Part shown: positions 19,676 through 29,680 of the stretch, piece after piece | Position numbering within the stretch: position 1 is the first letter of the stretch | How the letters are laid out: each line of letters begins with the position of its first letter | Assembly (NCBI RefSeq): GCF_002095485.1 | Contig: NZ_MLFS01000013.1 | Span: 22,872 to 86,871, forward strand | Direction of reading: 5' to 3' | DNA length: 64,000 nt | DNA from: Pantoea wallisii | Lineage (GTDB): Bacteria; Pseudomonadota; Gammaproteobacteria; Enterobacterales; Enterobacteriaceae | Notes under the pieces: generated by a model | What the model was told of the DNA's origin: nothing | Seen by the model: only the letters and a program-made list of their open reading frames with translations | Databases searched by the model: none | Made by a program: the position numbers and the translations under genes

Positions 19676-22273
19676 TTACTTTTTGGTTTCCTGCCACTTG
19701 CCGTCAATGTAAAACACTGACCAGCCAGTTGCCTTGCCATCCTTTTCAGACGACACATACTGCTGTTTGGTTTTACGGCTAAAACGCACTAGCGTTTTGT
19801 TACCTTCCGGATCGACAGCAGGCGCATCGGCCAGATATTTCAGCTTTTCAGGCAGACGATCGGCAAAGCGCTGCAGCTCTTCCACCAGCGGCGCGCGGGT
19901 CTCACGCGATTTCGGGAAGGTGTTCGCCGCAAGGAAAACACCCGCCGCGCCATCACGCAGTACAAAGTAAGCATCCGATTTTTCACAAGGCAGCTCTGGC
20001 AGCGGAACCGGATCCTCTTTCGGCGGCGCCACTTCACCGTTACGCAGAATTTTACGGGTGTTTTTGCACTCGTCGTTGGTGCAGGCCATGTATTTACCAA
20101 AGCGCCCCATTTTCAGGTGCATTTCAGAACCACACTTCTCGCACTCAACAATCGGGCCATCGTAACCTTTAATGCGGAATTCGCCCTGTTCGATTTCGTA
20201 GCCATCGCACTCCGGGTTATTCCCGCAGACATGCAGCTTACGACCATTATCGATCAGATAGCTGTCCATGGCGGTGCCGCACTTCTGGCAGCGACGACGT
20301 GCACGCAGCGCGTTGGTTTCAGCGTCATCGCCTTCCAGCACGTTGAGCACTTCGTTTTCCGGAATCAGATTGATGGTCTGCTTGCAACGCTCTTTCGGCG
20401 GCAGCGCATAGCCAGAGCACCCGAGGAACACGCCGGTGCTGGCGGTGCGGATACCCATCTTGCGGCCGCAGGTCGGACAATCAATAGAGGTGAGTACCAT
20501 CTGGTTCGGCTGCATGCCGCCCTCTTCCGGCTCCTTCTCAGCCTGATCCAGCTGCTGACTGAAGTCGCTGAAGAAGGAGTCCAGTACCGCTTTCCACTCC
20601 GCTTCGTTGTTGGCGACCTGGTCAAGGCTATCTTCCATGTGCGCGGTGAAGTCATAGTTCATCAGCTCACGAAAGTTCTCTTCCAGGCGGTCAGTGACGA
20701 TCTCACCCATCTTCTCAGCGTAGAAACGACGGTTCTCCACCCGGACGTAACCACGGTCCTGAATCGTCGAGATGATGGAGGCATAGGTCGATGGACGGCC
20801 AATGCCGCGCTTCTCCAGCTCACGCACCAGTGACGCTTCACTGAAGCGCGCAGGCGGTTTAGTGAAGTGCTGGCCGGGCTGCAGCGCTTTCAGATCAAGC
20901 ATATCGCCAACGTTTACCGGCGGCAGCGTCAGATCTTCATCATTTTTACGTAGCGCAGGCATCACGCGCGTCCAGCCGTCGAAACGCAGCGTACGGCCTT
21001 TGGCTTTCAGTTTGAACTCCGCGGCACCGACGGTCAGCGTGGTCGAATCATACTGTGCCGGCACCATCTGGCAGGCAACAAACTGGCGCCAGATAAGCTG
21101 ATAGAGCTTCTGCGCATCTGCTTCCATATCTTTGAGCTGTTCGGCGGCAATATTCACGTCAGAAGGACGAATCGCTTCGTGCGCCTCCTGAGAGTTCTCT
21201 TTGCTGGCGTAAGTATTGGGCGCTTCCGGCAGGTATTTCTTACCGAAATTACTCTCTACATAGCCACGCGCCATCGCCACCGCATCCTGACTCAGGTTAG
21301 TGGAGTCGGTACGCATATAAGTAATGTGGCCCGCTTCGTACAGCCGCTGCGCCATCATCATGGTTTTCTTCACGCCAAAGCCGAGGCGCGTACTCGCCGC
21401 CTGCTGCAGCGTCGAGGTAATAAAGGGTGCAGAGGGCTTGCTGCTGGTCGGTTTATCTTCACGATCCAGCACTTCATAACGGGCTTTCTCAAGGATCGCT
21501 ACCGCAGCCTGCGTTTGCTCACGATTAACCGGGCGGAAAGCTTTGTCATGCTGATGCGTGACGCGCATCGCCAGGTTATCGCCTTTCGGCGTGGAGAAGT
21601 CGGCATCAATTTCCCAGTACTCTTCAGGTACGAAGGCTTTGATCTCGCGCTCGCGCTCTACCACCAGGCGCACCGCCACGGACTGCACGCGTCCTGCAGA
21701 GAGGCCGCGGGCGATCTTTTTCCACAGCAGCGGTGAAACCATATAACCCACCACACGGTCCATAAAGCGACGCGCCTGCTGGGCATTCACCCGCTCAATA
21801 TTCAGCTCGCCCGGCTTCTCAAACGCCTGACGAATCGCATTTTTGGTGATTTCGTTAAACACGACGCGGCTAAAGCGTTTATCGTCGCCACCAATCACTT
21901 CCCGCAGGTGCCAGGCAATGGCTTCCCCTTCGCGGTCAAGGTCGGTTGCGAGATAGATGTGATCGGCATCGGCGGCAAGATTTTTCAGCTCGGCGACCAC
22001 TTTCTCTTTACCCGGCAAAATCTGGTAATCCGCTTCCCAGCCGTGCCAGGGATCAACGCCCATGCGGTTGACCAGCGCGGCCTTCTCATCTTTTTTTACT
22101 TTTTTGCCGGTTTTGGCCTTTTCTCCGTCGGCACTTTTACGGGTCGTTGAACCACTGGTCGGCAAGTCACGGATATGACCGACGCTGGATTTCACCACGT
22201 AGTCATTACCGAGGTATTTATTGATTGTTTTGGCCTTTGCCGGGGACTCAACGATGACGAGTGCTTTACCCAT
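19676..22273 (-). CDS. topA: DNA topoisomerase I
   Basis: 865 residues, the E. coli length. It relaxes negative supercoils. The N-terminal Toprim domain ([19 protein letters not shown]) carries [13 protein letters not shown] with acidic metal ligands. The active-site tyrosine is in [10 protein letters not shown]. At the C-terminus three Cys4 zinc ribbons (CPTCGRKMG..., CQKCGTAMD..., CEKCGSEMH...) are followed by two ribbon-like domains lacking cysteines. It starts at ATG 22273. It lies upstream of cysB on the same strand, as in E. coli. Confidence 0.97.
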   Translation of the reverse strand: MGKALVIVESPAKAKTINKYLGNDYVVKSSVGHIRDLPTSGSTTRKSADGEKAKTGKKVKKDEKAALVNRMGVDPWHGWEADYQILPGKEKVVAELKNLAADADHIYLATDLDREGEAIAWHLREVIGGDDKRFSRVVFNEITKNAIRQAFEKPGELNIERVNAQQARRFMDRVVGYMVSPLLWKKIARGLSAGRVQSVAVRLVVEREREIKAFVPEEYWEIDADFSTPKGDNLAMRVTHQHDKAFRPVNREQTQAAVAILEKARYEVLDREDKPTSSKPSAPFITSTLQQAASTRLGFGVKKTMMMAQRLYEAGHITYMRTDSTNLSQDAVAMARGYVESNFGKKYLPEAPNTYASKENSQEAHEAIRPSDVNIAAEQLKDMEADAQKLYQLIWRQFVACQMVPAQYDSTTLTVGAAEFKLKAKGRTLRFDGWTRVMPALRKNDEDLTLPPVNVGDMLDLKALQPGQHFTKPPARFSEASLVRELEKRGIGRPSTYASIISTIQDRGYVRVENRRFYAEKMGEIVTDRLEENFRELMNYDFTAHMEDSLDQVANNEAEWKAVLDSFFSDFSQQLDQAEKEPEEGGMQPNQMVLTSIDCPTCGRKMGIRTASTGVFLGCSGYALPPKERCKQTINLIPENEVLNVLEGDDAETNALRARRRCQKCGTAMDSYLIDNGRKLHVCGNNPECDGYEIEQGEFRIKGYDGPIVECEKCGSEMHLKMGRFGKYMACTNDECKNTRKILRNGEVAPPKEDPVPLPELPCEKSDAYFVLRDGAAGVFLAANTFPKSRETRAPLVEELQRFADRLPEKLKYLADAPAVDPEGNKTLVRFSRKTKQQYVSSEKDGKATGWSVFYIDGKWQETKK

Positions 22274-22642
22274 ATGTACCTTTACCTAATTGAAACGTCC
22301 TGATAAACGGGAGAGGATTGAAGGCCCCAAAACCCAACGGGTTAATATTGTTGCCGGCTTTTTTGTTTTCAAGCCAGCGGGGGCAATCTCAGGTCAGATT
22401 GTATCGATATTTGCAACTTCATGATTAGAAGCGGGTTTTCCGTCTGACGGTATCACACATCCGGGTGTGATCTCCCTGAAAGCTGAATCGCCCACACTCT
22501 ACCTGATAAAATCTGTTACGCAACTTAATTAGCATTCTGTTTAATTTTGCGCCAGTTTTGCTGGCAAATGCTGATTTGCTGAACGGACTCTCAGGCAAGT
22601 AATATAGAAGGAAGCATTAGGCTGTCAAAAAAGGAGTCACTT
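22274..22642. other. topA-yciN divergent promoter region
   Basis: 369 bases between divergent genes. It contains short inverted repeats (for example TCACACATCCGGGTGTGA near 22453-22470) and AT-rich tracts that fit promoters for both genes. No coding signal seen. Confidence 0.6.
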
Positions 22643-22891
22643 ATGTCAGCAGAAACGGAATCCATTTCACACGAGGCACTACTGGAAATGGCAAATCAGC
22701 TCATCCGCGAGCACGATGAATATTTCTCCGGTATGGAAGCAAATGAGGTGATTCAGCAGGGCGATGTGCTGGTGTTTCGCGGCCCCTGGTTTCTGGACGA
22801 TCAGGGATTGCCTACAGCGAAAACCACAGCGGTATTCAATGTGTTTAAACACCTTGCCGTGGTGCTCTCGCCGCGCTATCACCTGGCATAA
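22643..22891 (+). CDS. yciN: Conserved hypothetical protein YciN
   Basis: 82 residues (E. coli 83). The ends [20 protein letters not shown] and [11 protein letters not shown] match YciN closely. It is a small acidic cytosolic protein of unknown function, conserved beside topA in enterics. SD AAGGAG precedes ATG 22643. It is convergent with sohB. Confidence 0.93.
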   Translation: MSAETESISHEALLEMANQLIREHDEYFSGMEANEVIQQGDVLVFRGPWFLDDQGLPTAKTTAVFNVFKHLAVVLSPRYHLA

Positions 22892-22914
22892 AAAAACCCG
22901 GCCAGCGCCGGGTC
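22889..22914. terminator. Bidirectional terminator between yciN and sohB
   Basis: Stem ACCCGG / CCGGGT with a CCAGCG loop. On the minus strand it is followed by TTTTTTT, ending sohB. On the plus strand the tail CTCTTC is weaker. Confidence 0.75.
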
Positions 22915-22917
22915 TCT

Positions 22918-23964
22918 TCATAACAGCGGCTTATCGCCCCGCTGCCAGATTTTCAGAATCAGCCGCTCTGCTGCGGTGCTGGCGCTCTGCGTAAAGCGAT
23001 CCATCATCTTTTTCTTGCGCGCATAGTGCACGCCAAGCACGGTAAAGCGATCCATATGGTGAATAATCAACGCATCGCTGGTGCCGATCTCATCAATCAG
23101 TCCTAAATCCAGCGCCTGGCGACCGTACCAGTGTTCACCCGTGGCGACTTTTTCCAGGTTGAGTGCCGGACGCATCTGCTGCACAAAATCTTTGAACAGC
23201 TGATGCGTTTCGTTGAGATCTTCCTGAAATTTCTCGCGTCCCTCATCGGTATTCTCACCGAACAGCGTCAGCGTGCGCTTATACTGGCCGGCCGTATGCA
23301 GCTCAACGTCAATATTATTGCGCTTCAGTAAACGATTGAAGTTCGGAATCTGGGCGACCACGCCAATGGAGCCGATGATGGAGAACGGTGCCGCCACGAT
23401 GCGATCGGCCACGCAGGCCATCATATAACCGCCGCTGGCTGCCACTTTATCCACCACCGCAGTAAGCTGCAGGCCGGCATCACGTAAACGCTGCAGCTGC
23501 GAAGCCGCCAGACCATAACCGTGCACCACGCCACCCGGGCTCTCCAGGCGCAGTAAGACTTCATCGCCCGGCTGCGCGACTGCCAGCACTGCTGAAATCT
23601 CTTCGCGCAGTGAGCTCACTTCACCGGCGTCCATGCTGCCTTTAAATTCCAGCACGTAGAGCGTAGGCTTTTCTGCTTCCGTTACGCCGGCTTTGGCATT
23701 GCGCTTTTCCGCTTTGGCTTTGAGCTTCTCCTCTTTCTTATGCTGCTTAAGCCACGCTTTTTGCGCATGCGGCTTCATCTTCGCCAGCTGCAAATCCTCT
23801 TTCATCTGGCGATACTCTTCATCCAGATGCGTTAAGCGCAGCTGACCACCGCTTTGACGTTTACGCAGCGCGGCATTGAGCACAATCAGAACAATAGCTG
23901 CGATCGCCACCACCACGGTGATGGCCTTGGCCAGAAATAATCCATAACTGGAGAGTAAATCCAT
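22918..23964 (-). CDS. sohB: Inner-membrane peptidase SohB (signal peptide peptidase family)
   Basis: 348 residues (E. coli 349). It is an S49 family protease anchored by an N-terminal helix (~9-31), with a long basic linker (KAEKRNAKAG) before the protease fold. The catalytic serine is S177 in VAASGGYM and the lysine K229 in AGQYKR. SohB was found as a multicopy suppressor of a degP mutant in E. coli. It starts at ATG 23964, divergent from yciK. Confidence 0.95.
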   Translation of the reverse strand: MDLLSSYGLFLAKAITVVVAIAAIVLIVLNAALRKRQSGGQLRLTHLDEEYRQMKEDLQLAKMKPHAQKAWLKQHKKEEKLKAKAEKRNAKAGVTEAEKPTLYVLEFKGSMDAGEVSSLREEISAVLAVAQPGDEVLLRLESPGGVVHGYGLAASQLQRLRDAGLQLTAVVDKVAASGGYMMACVADRIVAAPFSIIGSIGVVAQIPNFNRLLKRNNIDVELHTAGQYKRTLTLFGENTDEGREKFQEDLNETHQLFKDFVQQMRPALNLEKVATGEHWYGRQALDLGLIDEIGTSDALIIHHMDRFTVLGVHYARKKKMMDRFTQSASTAAERLILKIWQRGDKPLL

Positions 23965-24138
23965 TCTGCCGCCTTATTAAACAGTAAATTACAGATAAGC
24001 GCTGAGTTTACCCGCTTTACCGGCATTCGTCGCCTGAATTGCCTGCAGGCGGCACAGAATGCGCGTTACGGCGATTGCGCCCGACGGAAAATTGAGGCAT
24101 AAAGCCAAAAACCTTCTGACCTGCCAAAGGACATCGCT

Positions 24139-24903
24139 GTGCATTATCAACCGAAAAGCGATCTGCTGGAAAATCGCATCATTCTTGTCACCGGCGCTTC
24201 AGATGGCATTGGCCGTGAAGCCGCGCTGACCTATGCGCGCTACGGTGCCCGCGTCATTCTGCTGGGCCGTAATGCTGCGACGCTGCAGCAGACCGAAGCC
24301 GCCATTAATCAGCTGAATAAGCAGCCTGCCGCCTCGCTGCTGCTGGACTTATCCCACGCCACGCCGGAGAGCTGCCAGCAGCTGGCCGACCAGGTTGCTG
24401 CCCTGGTGCCGCGCCTTGATGGCGTGCTGCATAACGCCGGAATTCTGGGTGAGATTGTGCCGCTGGCGGAACTCGATCCCGCAATCTGGCGTCAGGTGAT
24501 GCAGATTAACCTTGATGCCACGCTCTATTTAACCCAGGCGCTGCTACCCCTGCTGCTGAAATCGGATGCCGGTTCGCTGGTCTTTACCACCTCCAGCGTT
24601 GGCCGCACCGGCCGGGCCGGCTGGGGTGCCTATGCCGTCTCAAAATTTGCTACCGAAGGCATGATGCAGGTGCTGGCGGACGAGTATAAAAATCGCACGT
24701 TGCGGGTTAACTGCATCAATCCGGGCGGTACGCGGACAAAGATGCGGGCCAGCGCCTTCCCGGAAGAGGATGCCAGCCTGCTGAAAACCCCTGCCGATCT
24801 GATGCCGCTCTACCTCTATTTAATGGGTGACGACAGCCGGCGGAAAACCGGCATGAGCTTTGATGCGCAGCCCGGCCGCAAACCCGGACCGGCCAGCGCA
24901 TGA
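24139..24903 (+). CDS. yciK: Short-chain dehydrogenase/reductase YciK
   Basis: 254 residues (E. coli 252). It has the classic SDR nucleotide motif TGASDGIG at ~19-26, the NAG motif (LHNAGILG), and the catalytic S-Y-K set with YAVSK. It is an oxidoreductase of uncertain substrate. The first codon is read as GTG at 24139 (gtgcattatcaaccg), giving M-HYQPKSDLLENR as in E. coli YciK. The stop overlaps the btuR start by 4 bases (ATGA), so the two are coupled. Confidence 0.92.
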   Translation: MHYQPKSDLLENRIILVTGASDGIGREAALTYARYGARVILLGRNAATLQQTEAAINQLNKQPAASLLLDLSHATPESCQQLADQVAALVPRLDGVLHNAGILGEIVPLAELDPAIWRQVMQINLDATLYLTQALLPLLLKSDAGSLVFTTSSVGRTGRAGWGAYAVSKFATEGMMQVLADEYKNRTLRVNCINPGGTRTKMRASAFPEEDASLLKTPADLMPLYLYLMGDDSRRKTGMSFDAQPGRKPGPASA

Positions 24904-25487
24904 GCGATCGCCATCAACAGCGCCAGCAGCGCCTGAAAGAGCAGGTTGATGCACGCATCAAGGCGGCCACTGAATCACGCGGCATTCTGATGGTGTTTAC
25001 CGGCAACGGCAAAGGCAAAACCACGGCGGCGTTCGGTACGGCCCTGCGCGCCTGCGGGCACGGTAAAAAGGCTGCGGCCGTGCAGTTTATCAAAGGTGAG
25101 TGGGCCAATGGCGAACGCAATCTGCTGGCGCAGCACGGTGTTGAATTTCAGGTTATGGCTACCGGCTTTACCTGGGATACGCAAAACCGCGAAACTGATA
25201 CCCTGGCCTGTCAGCAGGTGTGGCAACATGCGAAACGCATGCTGGCGGATGAACAGGTTGATTTGGTGATTCTGGATGAGATCACCTACATGGTGAGCAT
25301 GAACTATCTCGACCTTGATGAACTGGTCAGCGCGCTACAGCAGCGTCCCCGCCAGCAGAGCGTGATCATTACCGGTCGCGGCTGTCACCGTACGCTTCAG
25401 GAGATAGCCGACACGGTAACCGAAATGCGCCCGGTCAAACATGCGTTTGATGCCGGCATTCAGGCGCAGCAGGGCATTGACTGGTAA
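24900..25487 (+). CDS. btuR: Cob(I)yrinic acid a,c-diamide adenosyltransferase
   Basis: 195 residues (E. coli BtuR 196). It adenosylates corrinoids to make adenosylcobalamin. The P-loop GNGKGKTT is at 35-42, and the family stretch KAAAVQFIKGEW and the LDEITYMVSM motif follow. Also named cobO or cobA in relatives. It overlaps yciK by 4 bases. No other cobalamin genes are near, so it probably serves salvage. Confidence 0.95.
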   Translation: MSDRHQQRQQRLKEQVDARIKAATESRGILMVFTGNGKGKTTAAFGTALRACGHGKKAAAVQFIKGEWANGERNLLAQHGVEFQVMATGFTWDTQNRETDTLACQQVWQHAKRMLADEQVDLVILDEITYMVSMNYLDLDELVSALQQRPRQQSVIITGRGCHRTLQEIADTVTEMRPVKHAFDAGIQAQQGIDW

Positions 25488-25492
25488 GACTG

Positions 25493-25515
25493 TGACGCCG
25501 CGCTAAACGGCGTCA
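25493..25515. terminator. Inverted repeat between btuR and rluB
   Basis: Perfect 8-bp stem TGACGCCG / CGGCGTCA with a 7-base loop, between convergent stop codons. No T-tract on either strand. Confidence 0.5.
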
Positions 25516-25525
25516 CTGGGGTGCA

Positions 25526-26404
25526 TCAGGCACCGCGTTTGCTGCTGTTACGACGCGGGCTGTTGCTGCTCACCGTGCTGTGGCGTTTTACCGCGCGGCG
25601 AATCTGGTTCGCTTTAGTACGACGACGATCTTTCTCTACCGCCACTTTGGTCACCGTCTCTTCCGGCATACCAACCAGCGTGCGCAGATAGTTGACCGCA
25701 GGCAGCTCCATCTCCATCCAGCCGCCGCGTGGCAGACCTTTCGGCAACTGGATATCACCGTAGCGCACGCGCATCAGGCGGCTTACCTGCACGCCGACTG
25801 CTTCCCACAGACGACGCACTTCGCGGTTGCGCCCTTCGGTCAGCGTCACATTGTACCACTGGTTGATCCCTTCACCGCCGGCAAACTTGATAGTTTTGAA
25901 CGAGGCCGGGCCATCTTCCAGCTGTACGCCTTTACTCAGCTGGCGCACTTTATCGTCGCCCACTTCGCCAAATACGCGCACGGCGTATTCACGCTCCACT
26001 TCGCGGCTGGGGTGCATTAAGCGGTTTGCCAGTTCACCATCGGTGGTGAACAGCAGCAGACCGCAGGTATTCACATCCAGACGACCGACGGCAATCCAGC
26101 GTGAACCGCGCAGGCGCGGCAGGCGATCAAAGACGGTCGGACGCCCTTCCGGATCGTTACGCGTACACAACTCCCCTTCTGGCTTGTAATACGCCAGCAC
26201 GCGGCATACTTCGGTTGCCGATTCAGCAATCGATACCAGATGGCCATCGATACGGATTTTCAGGGATTTGTCATTTTCGATGCGATCGCCAAGCGTCGCC
26301 AGTTTGCCATCGACGCTGACGCGTCCGGCTGAAATCATTGTTTCGATTTCACGACGCGAACCGTGTCCGGCACGCGCTAATACTTTCTGTAATTTCTCGC
26401 TCAT
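25526..26404 (-). CDS. rluB: 23S rRNA pseudouridine(2605) synthase
   Basis: 292 residues (E. coli RluB 291). An N-terminal S4 RNA-binding domain ([18 protein letters not shown]) is followed by the RsuA-type catalytic domain with D110 in [15 protein letters not shown] basic, disordered C-terminal tail ([16 protein letters not shown]...) is typical. It modifies U2605 of 23S rRNA. It starts at ATG 26404. Confidence 0.95.
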   Translation of the reverse strand: MSEKLQKVLARAGHGSRREIETMISAGRVSVDGKLATLGDRIENDKSLKIRIDGHLVSIAESATEVCRVLAYYKPEGELCTRNDPEGRPTVFDRLPRLRGSRWIAVGRLDVNTCGLLLFTTDGELANRLMHPSREVEREYAVRVFGEVGDDKVRQLSKGVQLEDGPASFKTIKFAGGEGINQWYNVTLTEGRNREVRRLWEAVGVQVSRLMRVRYGDIQLPKGLPRGGWMEMELPAVNYLRTLVGMPEETVTKVAVEKDRRRTKANQIRRAVKRHSTVSSNSPRRNSSKRGA

Positions 26405-27214
26405 GGAGCTGCCTCGTTGTCGCCTTCCCAGGCGTCGTGGTAAAGAAGAGGTAAGATACAGGCGTTACCAGTTCCCATATCAGAATCTGTAATCGCTGCG
26501 CAGCGGTGCTTGCTTCGCAGACGGCCCGCGATTTTACACCAGCTAAAGTTTCGTTAACACCTTTTCCTTGCCTGCCGATAATAGGGGGCCTGCGAATAGG
26601 CACCGCACGGCGGATAAGTGATCCACAGCGCAGCCAGGCTTATCGATTGGCCCGTTCATCTCACGACATCGTCGCCTTAACTGGCTGAATTACGGTCAGT
26701 TTGTTTAAGATGCGTCCCATCCGTTTTTTACTGAACGATAATGACTCAACACATTAGCGCAGCTCACCACCGGCCGATCAGTTTAGTCCGCCACCCGAAA
26801 AAACATTTGCAAACATAAAAACCAACAAAAAACACATAAACAGCACAATACTCTGCAGAACATATTTAGCGCCTTAGTATGATGCCCCCAAATAGAAATC
26901 AATAGTGCATTGGCGCTACAGGTTGGATTAAGTCTGTATTTTTCGGCTTATTTGTGAAACTTTAAATTTCATTAATTGTTCTGATAAAAAAACTGTGTAG
27001 AATTTAAGCCACATCAGATATGTGTCGTATTAATTAAAAGCATTACATTTACTATTTATACTCGATTTCATAACAGGTTATTAACGATTAAAGCAGTAGC
27101 CTGCCTGATAATATAAAACGACGCGCACGGGATACGACGCGTTTATTCATGCATGGATTACGTTAAATTGGCATGTCGAAAGTCTTCACCAGGGATTTTA
27201 CTGACATGCATTAA
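26405..27214. other. 810-base AT-rich non-coding region before the lipoprotein gene
   Basis: The first ~230 bases are ordinary composition and contain the rluB promoter. From about 26780 to 27120 the sequence becomes strongly AT-rich with A- and T-tracts, unlike the flanking genes, which is typical of H-NS-bound or acquired DNA. I find no protein gene over 40 codons with a plausible ribosome-binding site. In E. coli yciQ lies between rluB and yciO. No trace of it is visible. Confidence 0.6.
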
Positions 27215-27886
27215 ATGAAGACTACTATCATGAGAACCTCTCTGCTTTGGCCTGCCCTTGCGGCGCTGGCTTTGAGCGGTTGTTCCGTGGGCCACACTGA
27301 GTACAGTCGTACGGCGCTGCAGCACGTAGATATGAGCGTGACCGGCATCCCGACTGTGCTGGGTTTGGGCATCCTCGGCACCACCATTCCCTTAACGCCG
27401 GAATATAGCCTCACCGCGGCGCACGTGGCTAAAACCGCCGTTCAGCGCGTAAAGGCTTATCACCCCTACTGTGATGTTGCCATTATCTATCATAAAAACA
27501 GCCCGGATACGCTGGCGAAATTCCGCACCAGCGCCGTAGGCGAGCCTATTAAAATGTATGGCTACAGTTTTATTTCCGCCATGCCGGTTGAATCCAGCGG
27601 CGTTAATTTAGCGCGCACGGCCATTACCAATAGCTGGAATAAAAAGCCCTGTATGGCAATGGCATCCAATGCCGGCGTAGTGCAGGGAATGTCCGGTGGC
27701 GCGGTATATAACGCAGACCAAACCATTGGCGGCGTTATTGTGGGTTATAGCCATAACATCTCAAATGTGCGCAGTAAGCGCGTCATCTTAAAAGATGTTT
27801 CACTCTATATTCCGTACGGGGATTTTAAAACCTGGCTGGAGCGCAATATTGGCCAGACGCCGGGCATGGCGCCTGACCACGCGTGA
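27215..27886 (+). CDS. Putative lipoprotein with trypsin-like serine protease triad
   Basis: 223 residues. The N-terminus is a lipoprotein signal with lipobox ALSGC (Cys 23). The mature part shows a chymotrypsin-like triad order: H70 in SLTAAHV, D87 in YCDVAI, and S160 in GMSGGAV, with GGVIVGYSH further on. This suggests a periplasm-facing, membrane-anchored protease or a protease-fold binding protein. I do not recognise a named family. The start at ATG 27215 lacks a clear SD, and an ATG five codons in is equally weak. It lies between rluB and yciO, replacing yciQ of E. coli, downstream of an AT-rich gap. It is convergent with yciO, with no bases between the stop codons. Confidence 0.75.
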   Translation: MKTTIMRTSLLWPALAALALSGCSVGHTEYSRTALQHVDMSVTGIPTVLGLGILGTTIPLTPEYSLTAAHVAKTAVQRVKAYHPYCDVAIIYHKNSPDTLAKFRTSAVGEPIKMYGYSFISAMPVESSGVNLARTAITNSWNKKPCMAMASNAGVVQGMSGGAVYNADQTIGGVIVGYSHNISNVRSKRVILKDVSLYIPYGDFKTWLERNIGQTPGMAPDHA

Positions 27887-28507
27887 TTACAGGAACGGGC
27901 GCGTGTCGCCCACTCCTTCACGCACTACCACTGGCGTATCGCTGGTGAGATCGACAACGGTGGTCGGCTGCTGTCCCAGCGTACCACCGTCAATGATCAG
28001 ATCGACCAGCTTGCCGATAGCGTGCTGAATCTCCTCGGGATCCGACTCGGTGAAGTCATTACCCGGCAGCATCAGAGACGTTGACATCATCGGCTCGTTC
28101 AGCCGCTCCAGCAGTGCCAGCGCCACCGGATTGGAGGGCACGCGCAGGCCGATGGTTTTACGCTTGTCATTCATCAAGCGACGCGGCACCTCTTTGGTCG
28201 CTTTCAGGATAAAGGTGTAACTGCCCGGCGTATTATTTTTCAGGATACGAAACGCGCTGTTGTCCACCTGCGAATAGGTAGACAGCTCCGACAGATCGCG
28301 GCACATCAGCGTAAAGTTGTGGTTGCCATCCAGCTGACGGATGCGGCAGATACGCTCCATGGCGTTTTTCTCTTCCAGCCGGCACCCCAGCGCATAGCCG
28401 GAATCGGTCGGATAGACAATAACACTGCCCTTATTCAGATAATCCACCGCCTGATTCACCAGGCGCGGCTGCGGATTATCGGGATGAATGTGAAAAAGTT
28501 GACTCAT
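27887..28507 (-). CDS. yciO: YrdC/Sua5-domain protein YciO
   Basis: 206 residues, as in E. coli. Sua5/YrdC fold with the nucleotide-binding start KGSVIVYPTDSGYALGC and IGLRVPSNPVALALLE. Relatives make threonylcarbamoyl-AMP for tRNA, but YciO's own role is less clear. ATG 28507 overlaps the rnm stop by 4 bases, so it is translationally coupled to rnm. Confidence 0.94.
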   Translation of the reverse strand: MSQLFHIHPDNPQPRLVNQAVDYLNKGSVIVYPTDSGYALGCRLEEKNAMERICRIRQLDGNHNFTLMCRDLSELSTYSQVDNSAFRILKNNTPGSYTFILKATKEVPRRLMNDKRKTIGLRVPSNPVALALLERLNEPMMSTSLMLPGNDFTESDPEEIQHAIGKLVDLIIDGGTLGQQPTTVVDLTSDTPVVVREGVGDTRPFL

Positions 28508-29403
28508 AAAACCTCCTGTTCCCTGTCTGCAGTAGCCGTTGCAGGCGCCAGCGCAGGAAAGCGTTCCCAGACCGGTTCAACGCCACCCGGCAGCCACAAT
28601 TTGCGCCCCAGCTCAATCCACGGACAGGGTTGGTGAAAATCCGATCCCTGCGATGCCGCCAGCTGATTATCCCGCGCATAGCTCGCCAGCTGCGTGCGTT
28701 CGTTTGGCGCCTGCTGACACTGCGCCACCTCCATTGCATCGCCGCCGGATGCCGCGAAATGGGCGATCAGGCGCTTCAACCATTTGGCTGAAAGGCCATA
28801 GCGGCCCGGATGCGCCAGCACGGCAACACCACCAGAATCGTGAATAGCATCAATGGCTTGTTTAATTGTACACCATTGCGGCGGCACGTAGCCGGTTTTC
28901 CCGCGCGCCAGATAGTGTTTAAACACCTGCGCCATATTATCCGCTTTGCCAATCTCCACCAGATAGCGGGCAAAATGGCCGCGGGTGATCACACCGCCCT
29001 GCGCCAGGCGCTCTGCCCCGGCCAGCGCGTCGGGAATACGTGCGCGCTCCAGTCGTTCAGCAATCAGGTGCGCCCGTGCCAGACGACACTGATGCTGGCG
29101 CGCCAGAAAGGCAGTGAGCGCCGGATGCTGACAATCAACATTCAGTCCGGCGATATGAATCTCATGATTTTCCCACAGCGTTGAGGCTTCCAGCCCCGAC
29201 AGCACGCTGATCGGCAATGTGCGCGCTGCCGCCTGCGCTTCAGCTACCCCGGCGACAGTATCGTGATCGGTGATGGCCAGTACGCCCACCTTCATCTCAA
29301 CCGCGCGCTGCACCAGCGCAGTCGGCGTGAGCAAACCGTCAGAGGCCTGAGTATGGCTGTGTAAATCATAGAGGGGAAAACGGGCGATATCTGACAAGAG
29401 CAC
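28504..29403 (-). CDS. rnm: 5'-3' exoribonuclease Rnm (RNase AM, YciV; PHP domain)
   Basis: 299 residues (E. coli YciV 293). The PHP phosphoesterase motifs are clear: DLHSHTQASDG at the N-terminus, ITDHDT, GLEAS, and the C-terminal GSDFH. RNase AM trims 5' ends of rRNAs, and the family also hydrolyses 3',5'-bisphosphonucleotides. It starts at ATG 29403, divergent from the trp operon, with only 125 bases to trpL, so its promoter sits against the trp regulatory region. Confidence 0.92.
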   Translation of the reverse strand: MLLSDIARFPLYDLHSHTQASDGLLTPTALVQRAVEMKVGVLAITDHDTVAGVAEAQAAARTLPISVLSGLEASTLWENHEIHIAGLNVDCQHPALTAFLARQHQCRLARAHLIAERLERARIPDALAGAERLAQGGVITRGHFARYLVEIGKADNMAQVFKHYLARGKTGYVPPQWCTIKQAIDAIHDSGGVAVLAHPGRYGLSAKWLKRLIAHFAASGGDAMEVAQCQQAPNERTQLASYARDNQLAASQGSDFHQPCPWIELGRKLWLPGGVEPVWERFPALAPATATADREQEVL

Positions 29404-29465
29404 TCCGGAAACGGCTTAAAACTGGCTGGCATCATAACGATTTTGTTGTTAACTGAAAAAGGGTA

Positions 29466-29503
29466 TTGACTTTTTTCACCTGAACCAGTTAACTAGTACA
29501 CAA
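29466..29503 (+). promoter_or_regulatory. trp promoter and TrpR operator
   Basis: -35 TTGACT (29466-29471), 17-base spacer, -10 TTAACT (29489-29494), the same geometry as the E. coli trp promoter. The -10 lies inside a TrpR-operator-like palindrome (CCAGTTAACTAGTACA), so repressor binding would exclude RNA polymerase when tryptophan is plentiful. Confidence 0.88.
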
Positions 29504-29528
29504 GTTCACACCTGACGGGTATTTAATC

Positions 29529-29612
29529 ATGGCTTACATTGTTACGCTGTTAAATGGTTGGTGGCGCGATGATCCCTTACACGGGCAACGTCGTCGTGCA
29601 CAATTTGCGTAA
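29529..29612 (+). CDS. trpL: trp operon leader peptide
   Basis: 27 residues, MAYIVTLLNGWWRDDPLHGQ followed by RRRAQFA. Tandem tryptophan codons at positions 11-12 sense charged tRNA-Trp and control the downstream attenuator. The peptide is longer than the 14-residue E. coli leader. It starts at ATG 29529 and ends 18 bases before the terminator stem. Confidence 0.93.
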   Translation: MAYIVTLLNGWWRDDPLHGQRRRAQFA

Positions 29613-29630
29613 CCGCTGTGCAGATACCTG

Positions 29631-29658
29631 AGCCCGCCACCGAGCGGGCTTTTTTTTA
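29631..29658 (+). terminator. trp attenuator
   Basis: Stem AGCCCGC / GCGGGCT with a 6-base loop, followed by eight T. It lies between trpL and trpE, the classic 3:4 terminator of tryptophan attenuation. Confidence 0.92.
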
Positions 29659-29680
29659 GGCGAAATTCAGAGAATCCACT

